Origin: Ignavibacteriales bacterium
GTDB taxonomy: Bacteria > Bacteroidota > Ignavibacteria > Ignavibacteriales > Ignavibacteriaceae
Assembly: GCA_016707585.1 (NCBI GenBank)
Contig: JADJHL010000006.1
Coordinates: 1 to 43,338, forward strand
DNA length: 43,338 nucleotides
Reading direction: 5' to 3'
Below, in pieces: positions 26,937 through 37,501 of the stretch. Under the pieces are notes generated by a model. The model was not told where the DNA came from. It saw only the letters and a list, made by a program, of their open reading frames with translations, and made no database searches. Each line of letters begins with the position of its first letter. Position 1 is the first letter of the stretch. A program made the position numbers and the translations under genes.

Positions 26937-28397
26937 ATGATATTTGAAGGTAAAACAATAAACTTGCTTCTAATTGAAGATGAAGATTATGATGTGCGAA
27001 GAATTAAAAATACAATTACTCCTTTTGAAGAACGTATAAAAATTAATGACATAGTTTCAAATGGTTTAGCTGCGTTAGAATTATTGCAAAACAAAAAAGG
27101 CAAGTATGATGTTGTAATAATGGACTATCAGATTGCGGGCGGTTTAATGGGCGAAGAGCTTATAAAAAAACTTAAAGAGATAGATTCAACAATTCAAATA
27201 ATTGTTATTACAAAAATGACGATTAACCTTAATGATTATAACTTTGCAAATAAACTGATTAAAGCCGGCGCATTTTGGTACTGCACAAAATACCCCGGTG
27301 ATATTGAAGATTATATTTATCAGCCAACAGATTTTGTGATGAGTGTGTTTAACGCTTATGAAAAGTGTTTACTTGAACGTGAAAGAAACCGATCTTACCA
27401 AAAACTGCACAGAAATGTAGAAGATATTTTAGTCCAAAAGAAAATTGTTGGTGAATCACCAATTATGATTGAGCTTAAAGAAGAGATTGAAAAGTTTGCA
27501 CACAGCAATGTTAACACGTTAATTAGAGGCGCATCAGGGACAGGAAAAGAATTAGTTGCATACAACATCCATTACAGAAGCGATAGACGGTATGAAAATT
27601 TTGTTATCATAAACTGTGGAAGTTTACCAAGTCAGCTTGTTGAAAGTGAATTGTTTGGTTATGAAAAAGGAGCATTTACCGGAGCGGATAAAAAGAAACT
27701 TGGTTTGTTTGAGATAGCAAACAATGGAACAATTTTTCTGGATGAGATTACAGAATTGCCTTTACAGGCCCAGGTAAAGTTGTTACGAGTAATTCAAGAT
27801 GGTGAAATAGAAAAAATAGGAAGAACAGAAAAAATAAAAGTTGATGTAAGAATTATTGCAGCAACAAACAGAAATGTTGAAGAAGAAGTTAGAGAAAAAA
27901 GGTTTAGAGAAGATCTTTATTACAGGTTAAACGTACTTCCTATTTTTGTACCCGATCTTAAAAAAAGAACATCAGATATTCCATTGCTTATTGATTATTT
28001 TTTATCCAACATAAGTATTGATATGGGAAAAGAAAAACCTGAAATTCCTGATGAAACCATGAAAATATTTATGAGCTATGAATGGCCGGGCAATGTTAGA
28101 GAATTAAAGAATGTTGTACAGAGAATTTTATTTAGTTCGCAGGCACGCATAACCCCTTTATTAGCAAATCGTGCTTTAGGTATTTCTGAAGAAACAAAAC
28201 CGGCAAACGAATTTGGTTTTGGTGATATGTTTAACCTAGATAATATCGTTCCTTTAAAAGATATGGAAAAAGTTTTACGTGAAAGATATTTTAAATTTGT
28301 AAGAATTAATTCTGATAGTGATACTGATGCAGCAAAAAAATTAGGATTGGCTCCACCAAACTACTACAGAATGGCAAAGGAATTAGGATTAAAATGA
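26937..28397 (+). CDS. NtrC-family sigma-54-dependent response regulator
   Basis: A 486-residue activator. The receiver domain has acidic pair 'LLIEDEDYD', phospho-acceptor Asp63 in 'VVIMDYQIAGG', 'IIVITKM' and Lys in 'YCTKYP'. The AAA+ domain has Walker A 'RGASGTGKELVA', the sigma-54 contact loop 'EKGAFTGADKKK', Walker B 'NGTIFLDEI', 'RVIQDGEIEKIGR' and 'RIIAATNRN', with sensor II 'MSYEWPGNVRELKNVV'. A short Fis-type helix-turn-helix closes it ('DTDAAKKLGLAPPNYYRMAK'). I take ATG 26937 over GTG 26931 because GGAAG at 26927-26931 is correctly spaced for the ATG. It should switch on sigma-54 promoters when phosphorylated by the upstream kinase. Targets are not identifiable here: I found no clear GG-N10-GC promoter ahead of nearby genes. 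Confidence 0.92.
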   Translation: MIFEGKTINLLLIEDEDYDVRRIKNTITPFEERIKINDIVSNGLAALELLQNKKGKYDVVIMDYQIAGGLMGEELIKKLKEIDSTIQIIVITKMTINLNDYNFANKLIKAGAFWYCTKYPGDIEDYIYQPTDFVMSVFNAYEKCLLERERNRSYQKLHRNVEDILVQKKIVGESPIMIELKEEIEKFAHSNVNTLIRGASGTGKELVAYNIHYRSDRRYENFVIINCGSLPSQLVESELFGYEKGAFTGADKKKLGLFEIANNGTIFLDEITELPLQAQVKLLRVIQDGEIEKIGRTEKIKVDVRIIAATNRNVEEEVREKRFREDLYYRLNVLPIFVPDLKKRTSDIPLLIDYFLSNISIDMGKEKPEIPDETMKIFMSYEWPGNVRELKNVVQRILFSSQARITPLLANRALGISEETKPANEFGFGDMFNLDNIVPLKDMEKVLRERYFKFVRINSDSDTDAAKKLGLAPPNYYRMAKELGLK

Positions 28398-28607
28398 TTT
28401 GTATGTTCAAGAATAGATTCCTGCAAGATTAAAAAATCATTTGATTATTTATATAATAAAGTTAGTTTATTACTTTAATAACTAAAGAGATTTTTACGAC
28501 ACTTTTCATTTGATTTTATTAGAAAATCTAAGATTTAGTTTTTTATTCTATGGTATTATAATTGTTTAATTAACTTTTAACCTTTATTAATTTTTTTCGA
28601 GATATTT
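28398..28607. other. Intergenic region before GH2
   Basis: About 210 AT-rich bases. The only structure seen is a short palindrome 'AAATCTAAGATTT' (28524-28536) with a single-base centre followed by T5, about 72 bases before the GH2 start. This is too tight for a hairpin and could be a regulator site, but support is weak. The GH2 promoter must lie here unless it is read through from the sensory operon. Confidence 0.3.
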
Positions 28608-30941
28608 ATGAACAAAATGCCAGTAAAAATATTATTTACTTTTATCCTGATAACTTTCTTTTTACATCCAGCATATCTTAATGCCCAAACCGCAACGCTT
28701 GAAGCAACATTATCCTTAAAAGATATTAACGGTGTAAAAGTTCCATATCAAAATGGAATGGTTGTTCCATCGTTTGAAAAACAGGATAGAACAATTTTTA
28801 ACTTAGCCGGCGAATGGAAAAAGCAAAGATTTGTTGCTGATGATAATATCACACTAGATAAAAGAGATACAGAAGGTTTAACAAACCTGATAACAGAAGC
28901 AGCAAACAGGCATCTTTATATTTATGATGAAAGCAGCTGGGAAACCAAAACTTTACCCGCAGTAGAAAACACAATGAATCCATATCCAACTGTCCCTGAA
29001 TATTATCAAGACGGAGTTTGGTATAGAAAGAGATTTAATATTTCAGCATCGCAAACAGACGCATTTGTTAAACTAATGTTCTATTCAGTTAACTATGTTG
29101 CCGATGTATGGTTAAATGATGTTTATCTTGGTTATCACGAAGGTGGATATACACCATTTGCATTCGATGTTACATCTGCGCTAAACTATAATGGAGAAAA
29201 TATTATTGTTGTTAGGGTCGATAATCCATACTGGAATAGTAGAAATGATATTGTTCCTTACACAGCTTGTGATTGGTTTAACTATACAGGAATTATTCAC
29301 GATGTTTATCTTGAGTTTTCTCATTCAGTTTCTGTTTTAAGAACTAACATAGTTCCGCAAAACGTTAATGGAGATTTTCAAACTTCAGTTGTAATATCAA
29401 ATGATATGGATGTTACAAAAAATGTTAGTGTTGATGTTGAAGTTTTTGAAGCTGACATAAATGAAAACAATTTTAATGCTGAATCTGCAAGTGAAATTGT
29501 TGGTGTGCAGGTTCCGGTTTCTGGTCTTACTAATACTACAGTTTCTGTTTTAGGTGATAGTGTTAATGTCTGGCAAACAAATCTTAATTTATCCAATCCA
29601 AAATTATGGTCGATGAAAAATCCAAACCTGTATGTAATGAAAGTAAAGTTAACACTTGATGGAAATGTTGTTGATGAATATTACACGCAATTTGGAATAA
29701 GAAAATTGGATGTTGTAAGCGATAAGTTTTTTCTCAATGATCAAACAGTTTTTTTAACCGGAGTTGCAAGACACGAAGATCACCCGGTGCTTGGAAGAAG
29801 CATCCCGATTGATACTATTTACTCTGATCTAAAAAAAGTTAAAGAAGTCAAAGCTACATCATTAAGAACTGCACATTATCCTAATCATCTTCAAACATAT
29901 TTATTGGCAGATAGGTTAGGAATTGCAGTGATTGAAGAAATACCAGTTTGGTGGTTTGATACAGAGGCTGCATGGAATGTTCAGAATAATGAAAGACATA
30001 TACACGAACAAATGTTTCGTGAAATGGTTTTTAAAGATTACAATCGTCCATCAATTTTTTTATGGAGCACAACAAACGAATGTCTTGATGTGCCTAATAG
30101 AAAAATATTTATTGATAGAGTCAATCAGGACTTAAAGCAAAATTATAACGATGGTAGATTTATCACACAATCTGCAGCAGCAGATAGACCAGGTTCAACT
30201 GATGATTCGCAATTAGCCTGTGATGTTATGGGCTGGACTATGTACTTTGGTGTTTTTCATGGTTCAACTTATTTTACCGGAACATATAATTTCTTAAACG
30301 CAGTAAAAACAAATTTGCCAGGTAAGCCTATTTTAGATACTGAGTTTGGATACTGGTCCTCTGAAAATGGCAGTACAACTCAAAAACAGATTGATGTTTT
30401 CAGTTATACATTTTTAGCCTTAGCAACTCATGCTCCAGTTTATTCTGATGGTTCCTTAAACAATGCTGGTGCATTAATGGGTTGTACCTGGTGGTGCATT
30501 TTTGATTGGTATTCACATCAACACGCCGGCGGCTACCAGAGTATGGGCTTATATGGAATGGATAGAATAACTGCTAAACCTGTTGCGCCAGTATTAAAGA
30601 GTGGCTATTTACCGTATTACAATTTGGGTGGTGCAGTTACTGATGTTGAAAATGATATAGAAGATTTACCAGCTGAGTTTTTGCTAGAACAGAATTATCC
30701 AAACCCATTTAATCCTGAAACTAAAATTGTATTTAATCTTCCTAAAGATTCAAATGTTAAATTAAAAATTTATGATGTACTTGGTAACGAAGTTGGATTG
30801 ATTATTAACCAGCAAAGAGTAGCAGGTCAAAATGAAATCACTTTAAATGCTGAAAAATTAAAATTAGCAAGCGGAGTTTATTTATATAGATTAGAAGCAG
30901 ATGGTTTTACTTCAGTAAAGAAAATGATTTATTTAAAATAG
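28608..30941 (+). CDS. T9SS-sorted GH2 glycoside hydrolase (beta-galactosidase/glucuronidase-like)
   Basis: A 777-residue secreted exo-glycosidase. The signal peptide is about residues 1-27. The GH2 sugar-binding domain has 'YYQDGVWYRKRFNIS', 'YVADVWLNDVYLGYHEGGYT' and 'NIIVVRVDNPYWNSR'. Next come an Ig-like domain (about 240-365) and the TIM barrel ('GVARHEDHPVLGRSIP', 'KATSLRTAHYPNH') with acid/base Glu491 in 'LWSTTNECLD' and nucleophile Glu579 in 'PILDTEFGYW'. 'TWWCIFDWYSHQH' follows the nucleophile. The final 80 residues are a T9SS sorting domain ('EQNYPNPFNPETKIVFNLP' to 'KKMIYLK'), so it should be displayed on the cell surface. It is flanked by two sensory systems with a hairpin right after it, and is transcribed alone or from the upstream operon. 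The sugar released is not predictable. Confidence 0.9.
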   Translation: MNKMPVKILFTFILITFFLHPAYLNAQTATLEATLSLKDINGVKVPYQNGMVVPSFEKQDRTIFNLAGEWKKQRFVADDNITLDKRDTEGLTNLITEAANRHLYIYDESSWETKTLPAVENTMNPYPTVPEYYQDGVWYRKRFNISASQTDAFVKLMFYSVNYVADVWLNDVYLGYHEGGYTPFAFDVTSALNYNGENIIVVRVDNPYWNSRNDIVPYTACDWFNYTGIIHDVYLEFSHSVSVLRTNIVPQNVNGDFQTSVVISNDMDVTKNVSVDVEVFEADINENNFNAESASEIVGVQVPVSGLTNTTVSVLGDSVNVWQTNLNLSNPKLWSMKNPNLYVMKVKLTLDGNVVDEYYTQFGIRKLDVVSDKFFLNDQTVFLTGVARHEDHPVLGRSIPIDTIYSDLKKVKEVKATSLRTAHYPNHLQTYLLADRLGIAVIEEIPVWWFDTEAAWNVQNNERHIHEQMFREMVFKDYNRPSIFLWSTTNECLDVPNRKIFIDRVNQDLKQNYNDGRFITQSAAADRPGSTDDSQLACDVMGWTMYFGVFHGSTYFTGTYNFLNAVKTNLPGKPILDTEFGYWSSENGSTTQKQIDVFSYTFLALATHAPVYSDGSLNNAGALMGCTWWCIFDWYSHQHAGGYQSMGLYGMDRITAKPVAPVLKSGYLPYYNLGGAVTDVENDIEDLPAEFLLEQNYPNPFNPETKIVFNLPKDSNVKLKIYDVLGNEVGLIINQQRVAGQNEITLNAEKLKLASGVYLYRLEADGFTSVKKMIYLK

Positions 30942-30950
30942 TTTGTTAAT

Positions 30951-30989
30951 TAGTATAACAAGGGTTAATAAATAGCTCTTGTTATACTA
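30951..30989 (+). terminator. Hairpin terminator after GH2
   Basis: Perfect 12-base arms 'TAGTATAACAAG' (30951-30962) and 'CTTGTTATACTA' (30978-30989) around a 15-base loop, 9 bases after the GH2 stop. No strong T tract follows, so efficiency is uncertain; it marks the end of the GH2 transcript. Confidence 0.6.
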
Positions 30990-31034
30990 AAACCATTTTG
31001 ATAAAGTTTTGGAAATTTATTTTTGTAAATATTT

Positions 31035-34000
31035 ATGTTGAAGTTTCTAAAAATATTTAGTGTTCTACAAATTGCACTTTCCTTTTTTATCCCGACTATA
31101 TTTGCTCAAAATCGATCACTTCAATTTGAAAATTTTACAATTGATGATGGGCTTTCCAACAATTCAATAAACTGCATACTTCAAACTCGTGATGGATTTT
31201 TATGGATTGCCACAAAAGATGGGTTAAACAGATTTGATGGACAAAATTTTAAAATATTTAAAAACGATCCATCTAATTCTAAATCACTTACAGAAAATTA
31301 TGTTATGTCTTTATTGGAATCTGAGGATGGAACATTTTGGGTTGGAACCTGGGGCGGTGGTTTATTAAAATTTGATCCACTACACGAAACATTTATTCGT
31401 TATGATCTGCCCATAAACGATGACGACTATATACAAGCTTTATATGAAGATAATCAACACTATATTTGGTACGGAACTACAAATGGCGGGATTAATAAAC
31501 TAAATACTATTTCAAAAAAATTCTATCGTACAGAAAAAATCTCACCAATAAATTTTATTTTCCTGATAACAACATTACTTCAATCACCCAGGTTAATAAA
31601 AAATATTTGTGGATAGGGACGTTAAGCAGTGGTCTTTTCAAATTTGATTCGGTAAATGAAACATATGTGCAATACAAGAACAACCCAAAAGTTGCAAATT
31701 CTATTTCAAATGATTATGTGTGGGATATTTGCAACTACTCAAATGAAGCACTAATACTTAGCACTGGTGCTGGTATTGATAAATTTGATTTAAGAACGGG
31801 AAAGAGTACTAATCTGCTTAACAATAAAATATTTTCTAATTTAAATTTTAGTGAAACGTTTAGGCAGACGATTAAAGATCATAACGGAAATATTTGGGCT
31901 GGAACATATAATTATTTTGGATTATTTATTTTCCCAAAAGCGGCAAATCAAACTCAAAATTATATTCATCTCATTAAAGACGAAAATGATGCTCACTCAA
32001 TAATCTCAAACAGAATTAGATGGTTGTATGAAGATAGAAGTAATAATATCTGGATTGGAACAGAAGAAGGAATAAGCAAGCTTTATACAACTAAACCATT
32101 TATTCAATACAGATATTCTCCTAATACTAAGCAAACACTCGGAGGTAAAGTTGTAAGCAGTATTACCGGAAATAATAAAAATATTCTTTGGGTTGGCTAT
32201 GCTGGTGGCGGATTTGATAAAGTTAACCTTACTACAAATAAAATTACTCAGTATAAACACGATGAAAATAAAGAAAATTCACTTTCGGTTGATGATGTCA
32301 TTTCGCTATATGCTGATAAGAAAGGGAATATATGGATTGGAACTTTTTATGGTGGCTTAAATAAGTTTGATCTGGTAAATGAAACGTTTAAATCATATCT
32401 CAATGAAAAAAATAATCCTTTCAGTATAAAATCAAATTGGGTTCAACAGATTCTAGAAACAAGTTATGGCCAGCTTTTAGTTGGCACAAACGATGGGTTA
32501 CAGATTTTAGATCAGCAAAAAGAAAAATTTTATAATTACTCACCGGTAGTAAAAAATAATTCAGAAAAACTTCCTGAAATTCTTTCTATAAATGCATTGT
32601 TTGAAGACAGAGAAAAAAATATCTGGATTGGTACCTGGCTAGATGGACTTTTCAGATATGATCAGCAAAAACAATTTTTATATCATTACATACCGGAGGA
32701 AAATAAAATATACAGTTTAAGCGCAAGTAAAGTAACATCAGTTTATGAAGACTCAAAAGGATTTATTTGGGTAGGTACACATAGTGGCGGGCTAAATAAA
32801 TTTGATAAATCATCACAGAAATTTTATCACTACACAACCAGAAATGGGTTGCCAAATGATGTTGTATTTGGGATGCTGGAAGATAATAATGGCAGTATCT
32901 GGATAAGCACGATGAAAGGTTTAGTTAAGTTTAATCCTACTAAAGAAACATTTAGAATTTATGATCAATCAGATGGAATAATTCATAATCAGTTTAACTG
33001 GCATGCCAGCTATAAAGATGAATCAGGTAAAATGTATTTTGGCGGACAAAATGGGTTTATAAAATTTGATCCCAACACAATTACCATTGATTCAACACAA
33101 ATACAAATTTCATTTACATCGTTTAAAGTTTTTGATAAAGAAGCAACACTGCCTCAATCACTGCCAACAACAAAAGAAATTATTCTTAGGTATGATCAGA
33201 ATTTTTTTTCAATTGAATTTGCTGCTCTTGATTTAGCGCCAGCACACAAACATAATTATTCGTATATGTTAGAAGGAATAGATCCAGAATGGATTAATGC
33301 AGAAACAAGAACCACAGCATATTATACTGATATTGAATATGGTACATATAAGTTTTTTGTTAAAGCAAGTAATGCTGATAATATTTGGAGTGAACCAGTT
33401 GTTCTTTCAATTATTATTAATCCGGCTTGGTGGATGACATGGTGGTTTAAAGTTTTTGTGATTATTGCTTTAGCATTTATTGGTTTTGCAATTTATAAAT
33501 ACAGAATTAACCAGGTATTAAAAATTGAACGTATTCGCTATAACATTGCCAGTGATTTACACGATGAGATTGGAAGTAATCTAAGCAGCATTTGCGTTGA
33601 TGGACAATTACTGCTTAAGAGCAAATTACTTTCTGAAAACGAAAGAGAGTTATCATCAGATATCAGTAAAACCGCATCACAAACACTTGACGCAATGCGT
33701 GATATTATTTGGTTTATCAATCCCAAAAATGATGAAGGCGAAGATATTATTTTTAAAATGAGAGAAACTGCATCCAAACTTTTAGTTGGGATGGAGTGGA
33801 CTTTTAATGCTGCTAATGCAGTAAGGTTAGATTCTTTTTCACTTGAGCAGCGGAGAAATATTTTTCTTATTTATAAAGAAGCTTTAACAAATGTTATTAG
33901 ACATTCAAATTCAAAAAAGTGTGAAGTCGTTATTCATAACCAGGCAGATAATCTTATTATTAATATCAAAGATAATGGTGAAGGTTTTGATGTTAATTCT

Positions 34001-34126
34001 GTAAGAAAAAATACTGGCCTGTTAAGTATGATGAAGCGCGCTGAAAAAATTAATGGTAGATTATTAATCGAAAGTAAAAATGGAATCGGTACTAGTGTTT
34101 TGCTTTCAGTTAAAAACAAAAAATAA
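31035..34126 (+). CDS. Propeller-type (Reg_prop/Y_Y_Y) sensor histidine kinase, one frameshift
   Basis: A sensor of about 1030 residues once repaired. A signal peptide (about 1-25) is followed by 14 visible Reg_prop blades with the 'IWIGT..GGL.KF' repeat (for example 'FLWIATKDGLNRFDG', 'NIWIGTFYGGLNKFD', 'FIWVGTHSGGLNKFD'). A Y_Y_Y domain ('YSYMLEGIDPEWINA'), one transmembrane helix ('WWFKVFVIIALAFIGFAIYK'), a HisKA_3 dimerisation domain with the phospho-His in 'IASDLHDEIGSNLSSI', and an ATPase domain ('EALTNVIRHSNSKKCEV', 'IKDNGEGFD') complete it. The frame breaks near 31560 in a T-rich stretch between blades 3 and 4; the next frame continues with 'PDNNITSITQVNKKYLWIGT'. Relatives in Bacteroidota sense oligosaccharides through the propellers as hybrid systems; here the regulator is a separate gene just downstream. 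The ligand is unknown. Confidence 0.9.
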
Positions 34127-34218
34127 TTTTTATTTTGTTATAACTAAATAATATTAAATGCCCTAAACGTGGTATAGATTAAAGTTTTCAATAATAATAA
34201 TTTGCTTAAGTATACAAT

Positions 34219-34880
34219 TTGAAAAAAGTAATTCACACGGAAAATAAAATAATAAATATTTGGGTTGTTGAAGATAACCTGAGATACAGAAAATCTTTAG
34301 CAGGTTTAATTAATAGCACACCAGGAATGCATTGTGTTCATTCATTCGTATCGTGTGAAGAAGCTATTGATATACTTAGAACAGATAATACACCTGAAGT
34401 TATTTTACTTGATATTGGTTTGCCTGGTATTAGCGGAATTCAGGGTATAGAAAAGTTTAAAGAGCTTTCACCTACAACATTAATAGTAATTCTAACAATT
34501 TATGATGATAATGATAAAGTTTTTGATGCACTTTGTGCGGGTGCTTCTGGATATTTATTGAAAGACTCATCACCAGAAAAGATTATAGATGCTATAAAAG
34601 AAGTACTTGCGGGTGGCGCCCCAATGAATATGAAAATTGCACATAAAGTGCTTGAACTTTTTGCTCAGTTTAAAAAGAAAAAGTCTGATTATGGTTTAAC
34701 AGAACGTGAAAAGGAAATTTTACAACATATAGTTTCGGGTTTAACTAAGCAGCAAATAGCTGATAAATTATTTCTCAGTTTTCATACAGTTAATACTCAC
34801 CTAAAAAACATATATCTTAAACTATCATAAATACAATATCAGGTGCAGTTACAAAAGTGTATAAAGAAAACATTTTATAA
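34219..34880 (+). CDS. NarL/LuxR-family response regulator, C-terminal frameshift
   Basis: Cytoplasmic DNA-binding partner of the upstream HisKA_3 kinase. The receiver domain has 'IWVVEDNLRYRKSLAGL', phospho-acceptor Asp65 in 'VILLDIGLPGISG', 'LIVILTIYDDNDKVFDALC' and Lys in 'GYLLKDSSPEKI'. The LuxR helix-turn-helix is 'YGLTEREKEILQHIVSGLTK' onward to 'SFHTVNTHLKNIYLKL'. The raw frame stops at 34830, short of the last helix. Shifting one base near 34826 adds 'INTISGAVTKVYKENIL' and a stop at 34880, exactly the normal family ending, so I extend the gene. The start is a TTG (34219): an in-frame stop lies just upstream and there is no ATG alternative, although the real start may be masked by another error. 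The 92-base gap after the kinase has no terminator. Confidence 0.85.
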
Positions 34881-35135
34881 TTACTTTATAATTGGTTTCT
34901 CGGTTTAATTATTTAAAAGATTGGAATATTTCTTCAAGGAATTCATTTCAAACATTTCTTATAAAAACTAAAGATACCATAAACATGCGATTGTGGTAAA
35001 GAAGTAAGAAGTTATACATTTAAATGTCTTTTAACCAATCAATGGAAAGATTGGCGAATTACAATCTTGCTATGCTAGTTTATTATACAATTTTACACTA
35101 AAAAATTTTAAATGTTAAGAAATACTGGTAACTCT
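34881..35135. other. Intergenic region between the regulator and the GDPD gene
   Basis: About 255 AT-rich bases. A small hairpin 'CCAATC'/'GATTGG' (35035-35054, 8-base loop) and a palindrome 'ACATTTAAATGT' are present but no T tract follows. A promoter for the surface-protein genes downstream probably lies here; nothing more specific can be supported. Confidence 0.3.
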
Positions 35136-37451
35136 ATGAAAATAAAGAACACATTTTTAATGTTCATTATTGTTCTTCTTAGCTCATTTAATTTTGCCCA
35201 GGTACAAAACATTGCACATCGTGGCTGTTCATCACTAGCGCCAGAAAACACTTATGTAGCCTGGGTAAAGGCAATTGAAGTAGGTGCAGACTATTTTGAA
35301 CTTGATATACAACTTTCCAGCGACGATTCAATGATGATTATGCACGATGATACAATTGATAGAACGACGGATGGCACTGGTTTATTAAGCTCAATGACTT
35401 ACGCACAGCTACGAACTTACGATGCAGGCTCTTGGTTTGGAACTGAATTTACTGGAGAAAAATCCCTACTTTTTCAGAAGCATTACAATTAGCCAAATCA
35501 AATGGAAACATTAATATAGTTGCAGAAATTAAAACGACTAATTCTTCTATTGTCCCTAAAGTAGTAGCAATGATTCAAGCTTTTGGAATGCAAAGCAGAG
35601 TAATTGTATCAAGCTTTAATTATACTCAATTAACACAAACAAAAACTTTGGATGCAACAATTCCTGTTCAGCTTTTTGCTACAATAACTAATGCTATGAT
35701 TGACCAGATTTCTGCAATAGGTGGTGAATGGGTAGGCAGCGGGGGAACTATTACTCCAAGTCTTCTTAATTATGCACATACAAAAAATGTTCTGTTTAAT
35801 GCGTGGACGATAAACTCAAACTCACAAATGATAGAACTAATTAATATGGGAATTGATGGTATAACAACTAATTATCCGCAAACACTTTATTTGCTTTCTG
35901 ATACCACAGCTCCTTCAGATGTTATAATTAATTCAGCAACGCCAAGCGGAGCTACAGATATAATTTTAAACTGGCAGCCTGCAACTGATCCTGAAAGTGG
36001 AATTACAAATTATCTTGTTTATAGAAATATAAATCCTAATCCTATAGATCTTTATGCAACAGTGGGCGATACAACTGATTTTATTGACCATACATCAGTT
36101 GAAAATAGAACGTATTACTATAGAATTAAAGCTGTAAATGGTGCAACTTTAAAAGTTTAAATTTCAGCAATCAGGTTTCTGCTACTACAACAGTTGATGA
36201 AGCTAAACCAACTGTTTTATTCATTACTTCGGTTAATGATTCCCAAAGCGTGTATATAGAATTTGATGAGCAGGTTGATGAACTTAGTGCTGAAACTTTT
36301 TCCAATTACACTATTGATCAAAGTGTAAATGTTACAGAAGCCAAACTTAGTGCGGATCTAAAAACAATTAAACTTACCACATCAGATTTATCTGATACAT
36401 TATATACAATTACAATAAAAAATGTAAAAGACAGAGCAATCATCCCTAATACAATGTTAGATGCATCTTTTATTTTTAATCATAAAAACCTCACTTCAGA
36501 TTTTGTTGCATACTATCAATTAGACTCAATATCAATCAATGCACCTGATACACTAGTTTATGATTTATCATCCAATGCAAATAATGGGTTTGTAAAAAAT
36601 GGTACATTTGTCTCTTCAGGGTATTTAGGAAATGCTTTGGAATTTGATGGCGTCGATGATTTTGTGCAGTTCTCAAATTCTCCTTCTTTTGATATAAATG
36701 GCAATCAAGTAACTGTTTCTGTTTGGACAAAACTATCTTACTTACCAGTTGATATGCCTACGCCTTTTGGTCCATTATTCGATTCAGAAACTGATAGGTA
36801 TGTACTTTATGAGGATAGAGGAAATAATGAGTTAAGATTTAAAGTTACAACAAGTGTATCTGCCGAGAGACCTGGAATTTCAGGAGCGGATTTAGTTATT
36901 GATGAGTGGATCAATGTAGTAGGAGTTTATGATGGAGCTACTGCTAAAATCTATCTTAATGGTTTATTAAAAGATACACACAATCTTACAGGTACTGTAG
37001 GTACAGGGCAGGTTGCAATGTTGGGTAAAAGTGGAACTTCGGGGACTCCATCCTATTTTAAAGGAAGTATGGATAATGTTATAGTTCTCAATCGAGCATT
37101 ACCTGAGGATGAAGTGTTAGAATTATTTAATAATACAAAAATTTCTGCCAGCCCATTAGTTTCAGTAGAATCAGAAAATGAGATTGTACATAGATTTGAA
37201 TTACTTCAGAACTATCCAAATCCATTTAATCCAACTACAACAATTATGTTTCAACTACCTGTTAGTGCTAAAGTAACAATTAAAGTTTACGATTTATTAG
37301 GAAGTGAGATAGCTACTCTTATTAATGAATCTAAAGAAGCTGGTTATCATAGTATTGTTTTTAATGGTAGTTCGCTTGCAAGTGGACTTTACTTTTTTAA
37401 AATTAAAGCAGAAGATTTTGTTCAAACAAAAAAATGATGTTAATAAAATAG
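35136..37451 (+). CDS. T9SS-sorted glycerophosphodiester phosphodiesterase with FnIII and laminin-G domains, frameshifted
   Basis: Secreted multi-domain phosphodiesterase of about 770 residues. After a signal peptide (start chosen at 35136; 35112 is an alternative) the GDPD TIM barrel shows 'IAHRGCSSLAPENTYVAW', 'YFELDIQLSSDDSMMIMHDD' and 'TIDRTTDGTG', then 'VAEIKTTN' and 'NAWTINSNSQMIELINMGID'. An FnIII domain ('ITNYLVYRNINPNPIDLYAT'), an Ig-like domain and a laminin-G/concanavalin-like domain ('LEFDGVDDFVQFSNSPSFDI', 'KGSMDNVIVLNRAL') follow, then T9SS sorting ('QNYPNPFNPTTTIMFQLP'). Three single-base losses in A runs break it: at 35458-35462, 36151-36154 and about 37427-37434. Repairing the last gives the expected 'KKMMLIK' end. 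It would release glycerol-3-phosphate from deacylated phospholipids at the cell surface. Confidence 0.85.
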
Positions 37452-37501
37452 AAATGATCTTAACTTAATTATTTTTTAATCTTATAAAAGAGGAGTGTCA
37501 A

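Noticed and set aside
31035..31616. Programmed frameshifting in the propeller kinase and other split genes
   Set aside because: Breaks occur in many unrelated genes without a shared slippery site or downstream pseudoknot, and cluster near the contig ends.
31850..32390. Extra LacI-like operators ('GAAACGTTTA' occurrences)
   Set aside because: They lie inside the propeller kinase coding sequence, at codons for 'ETF', not in promoters.
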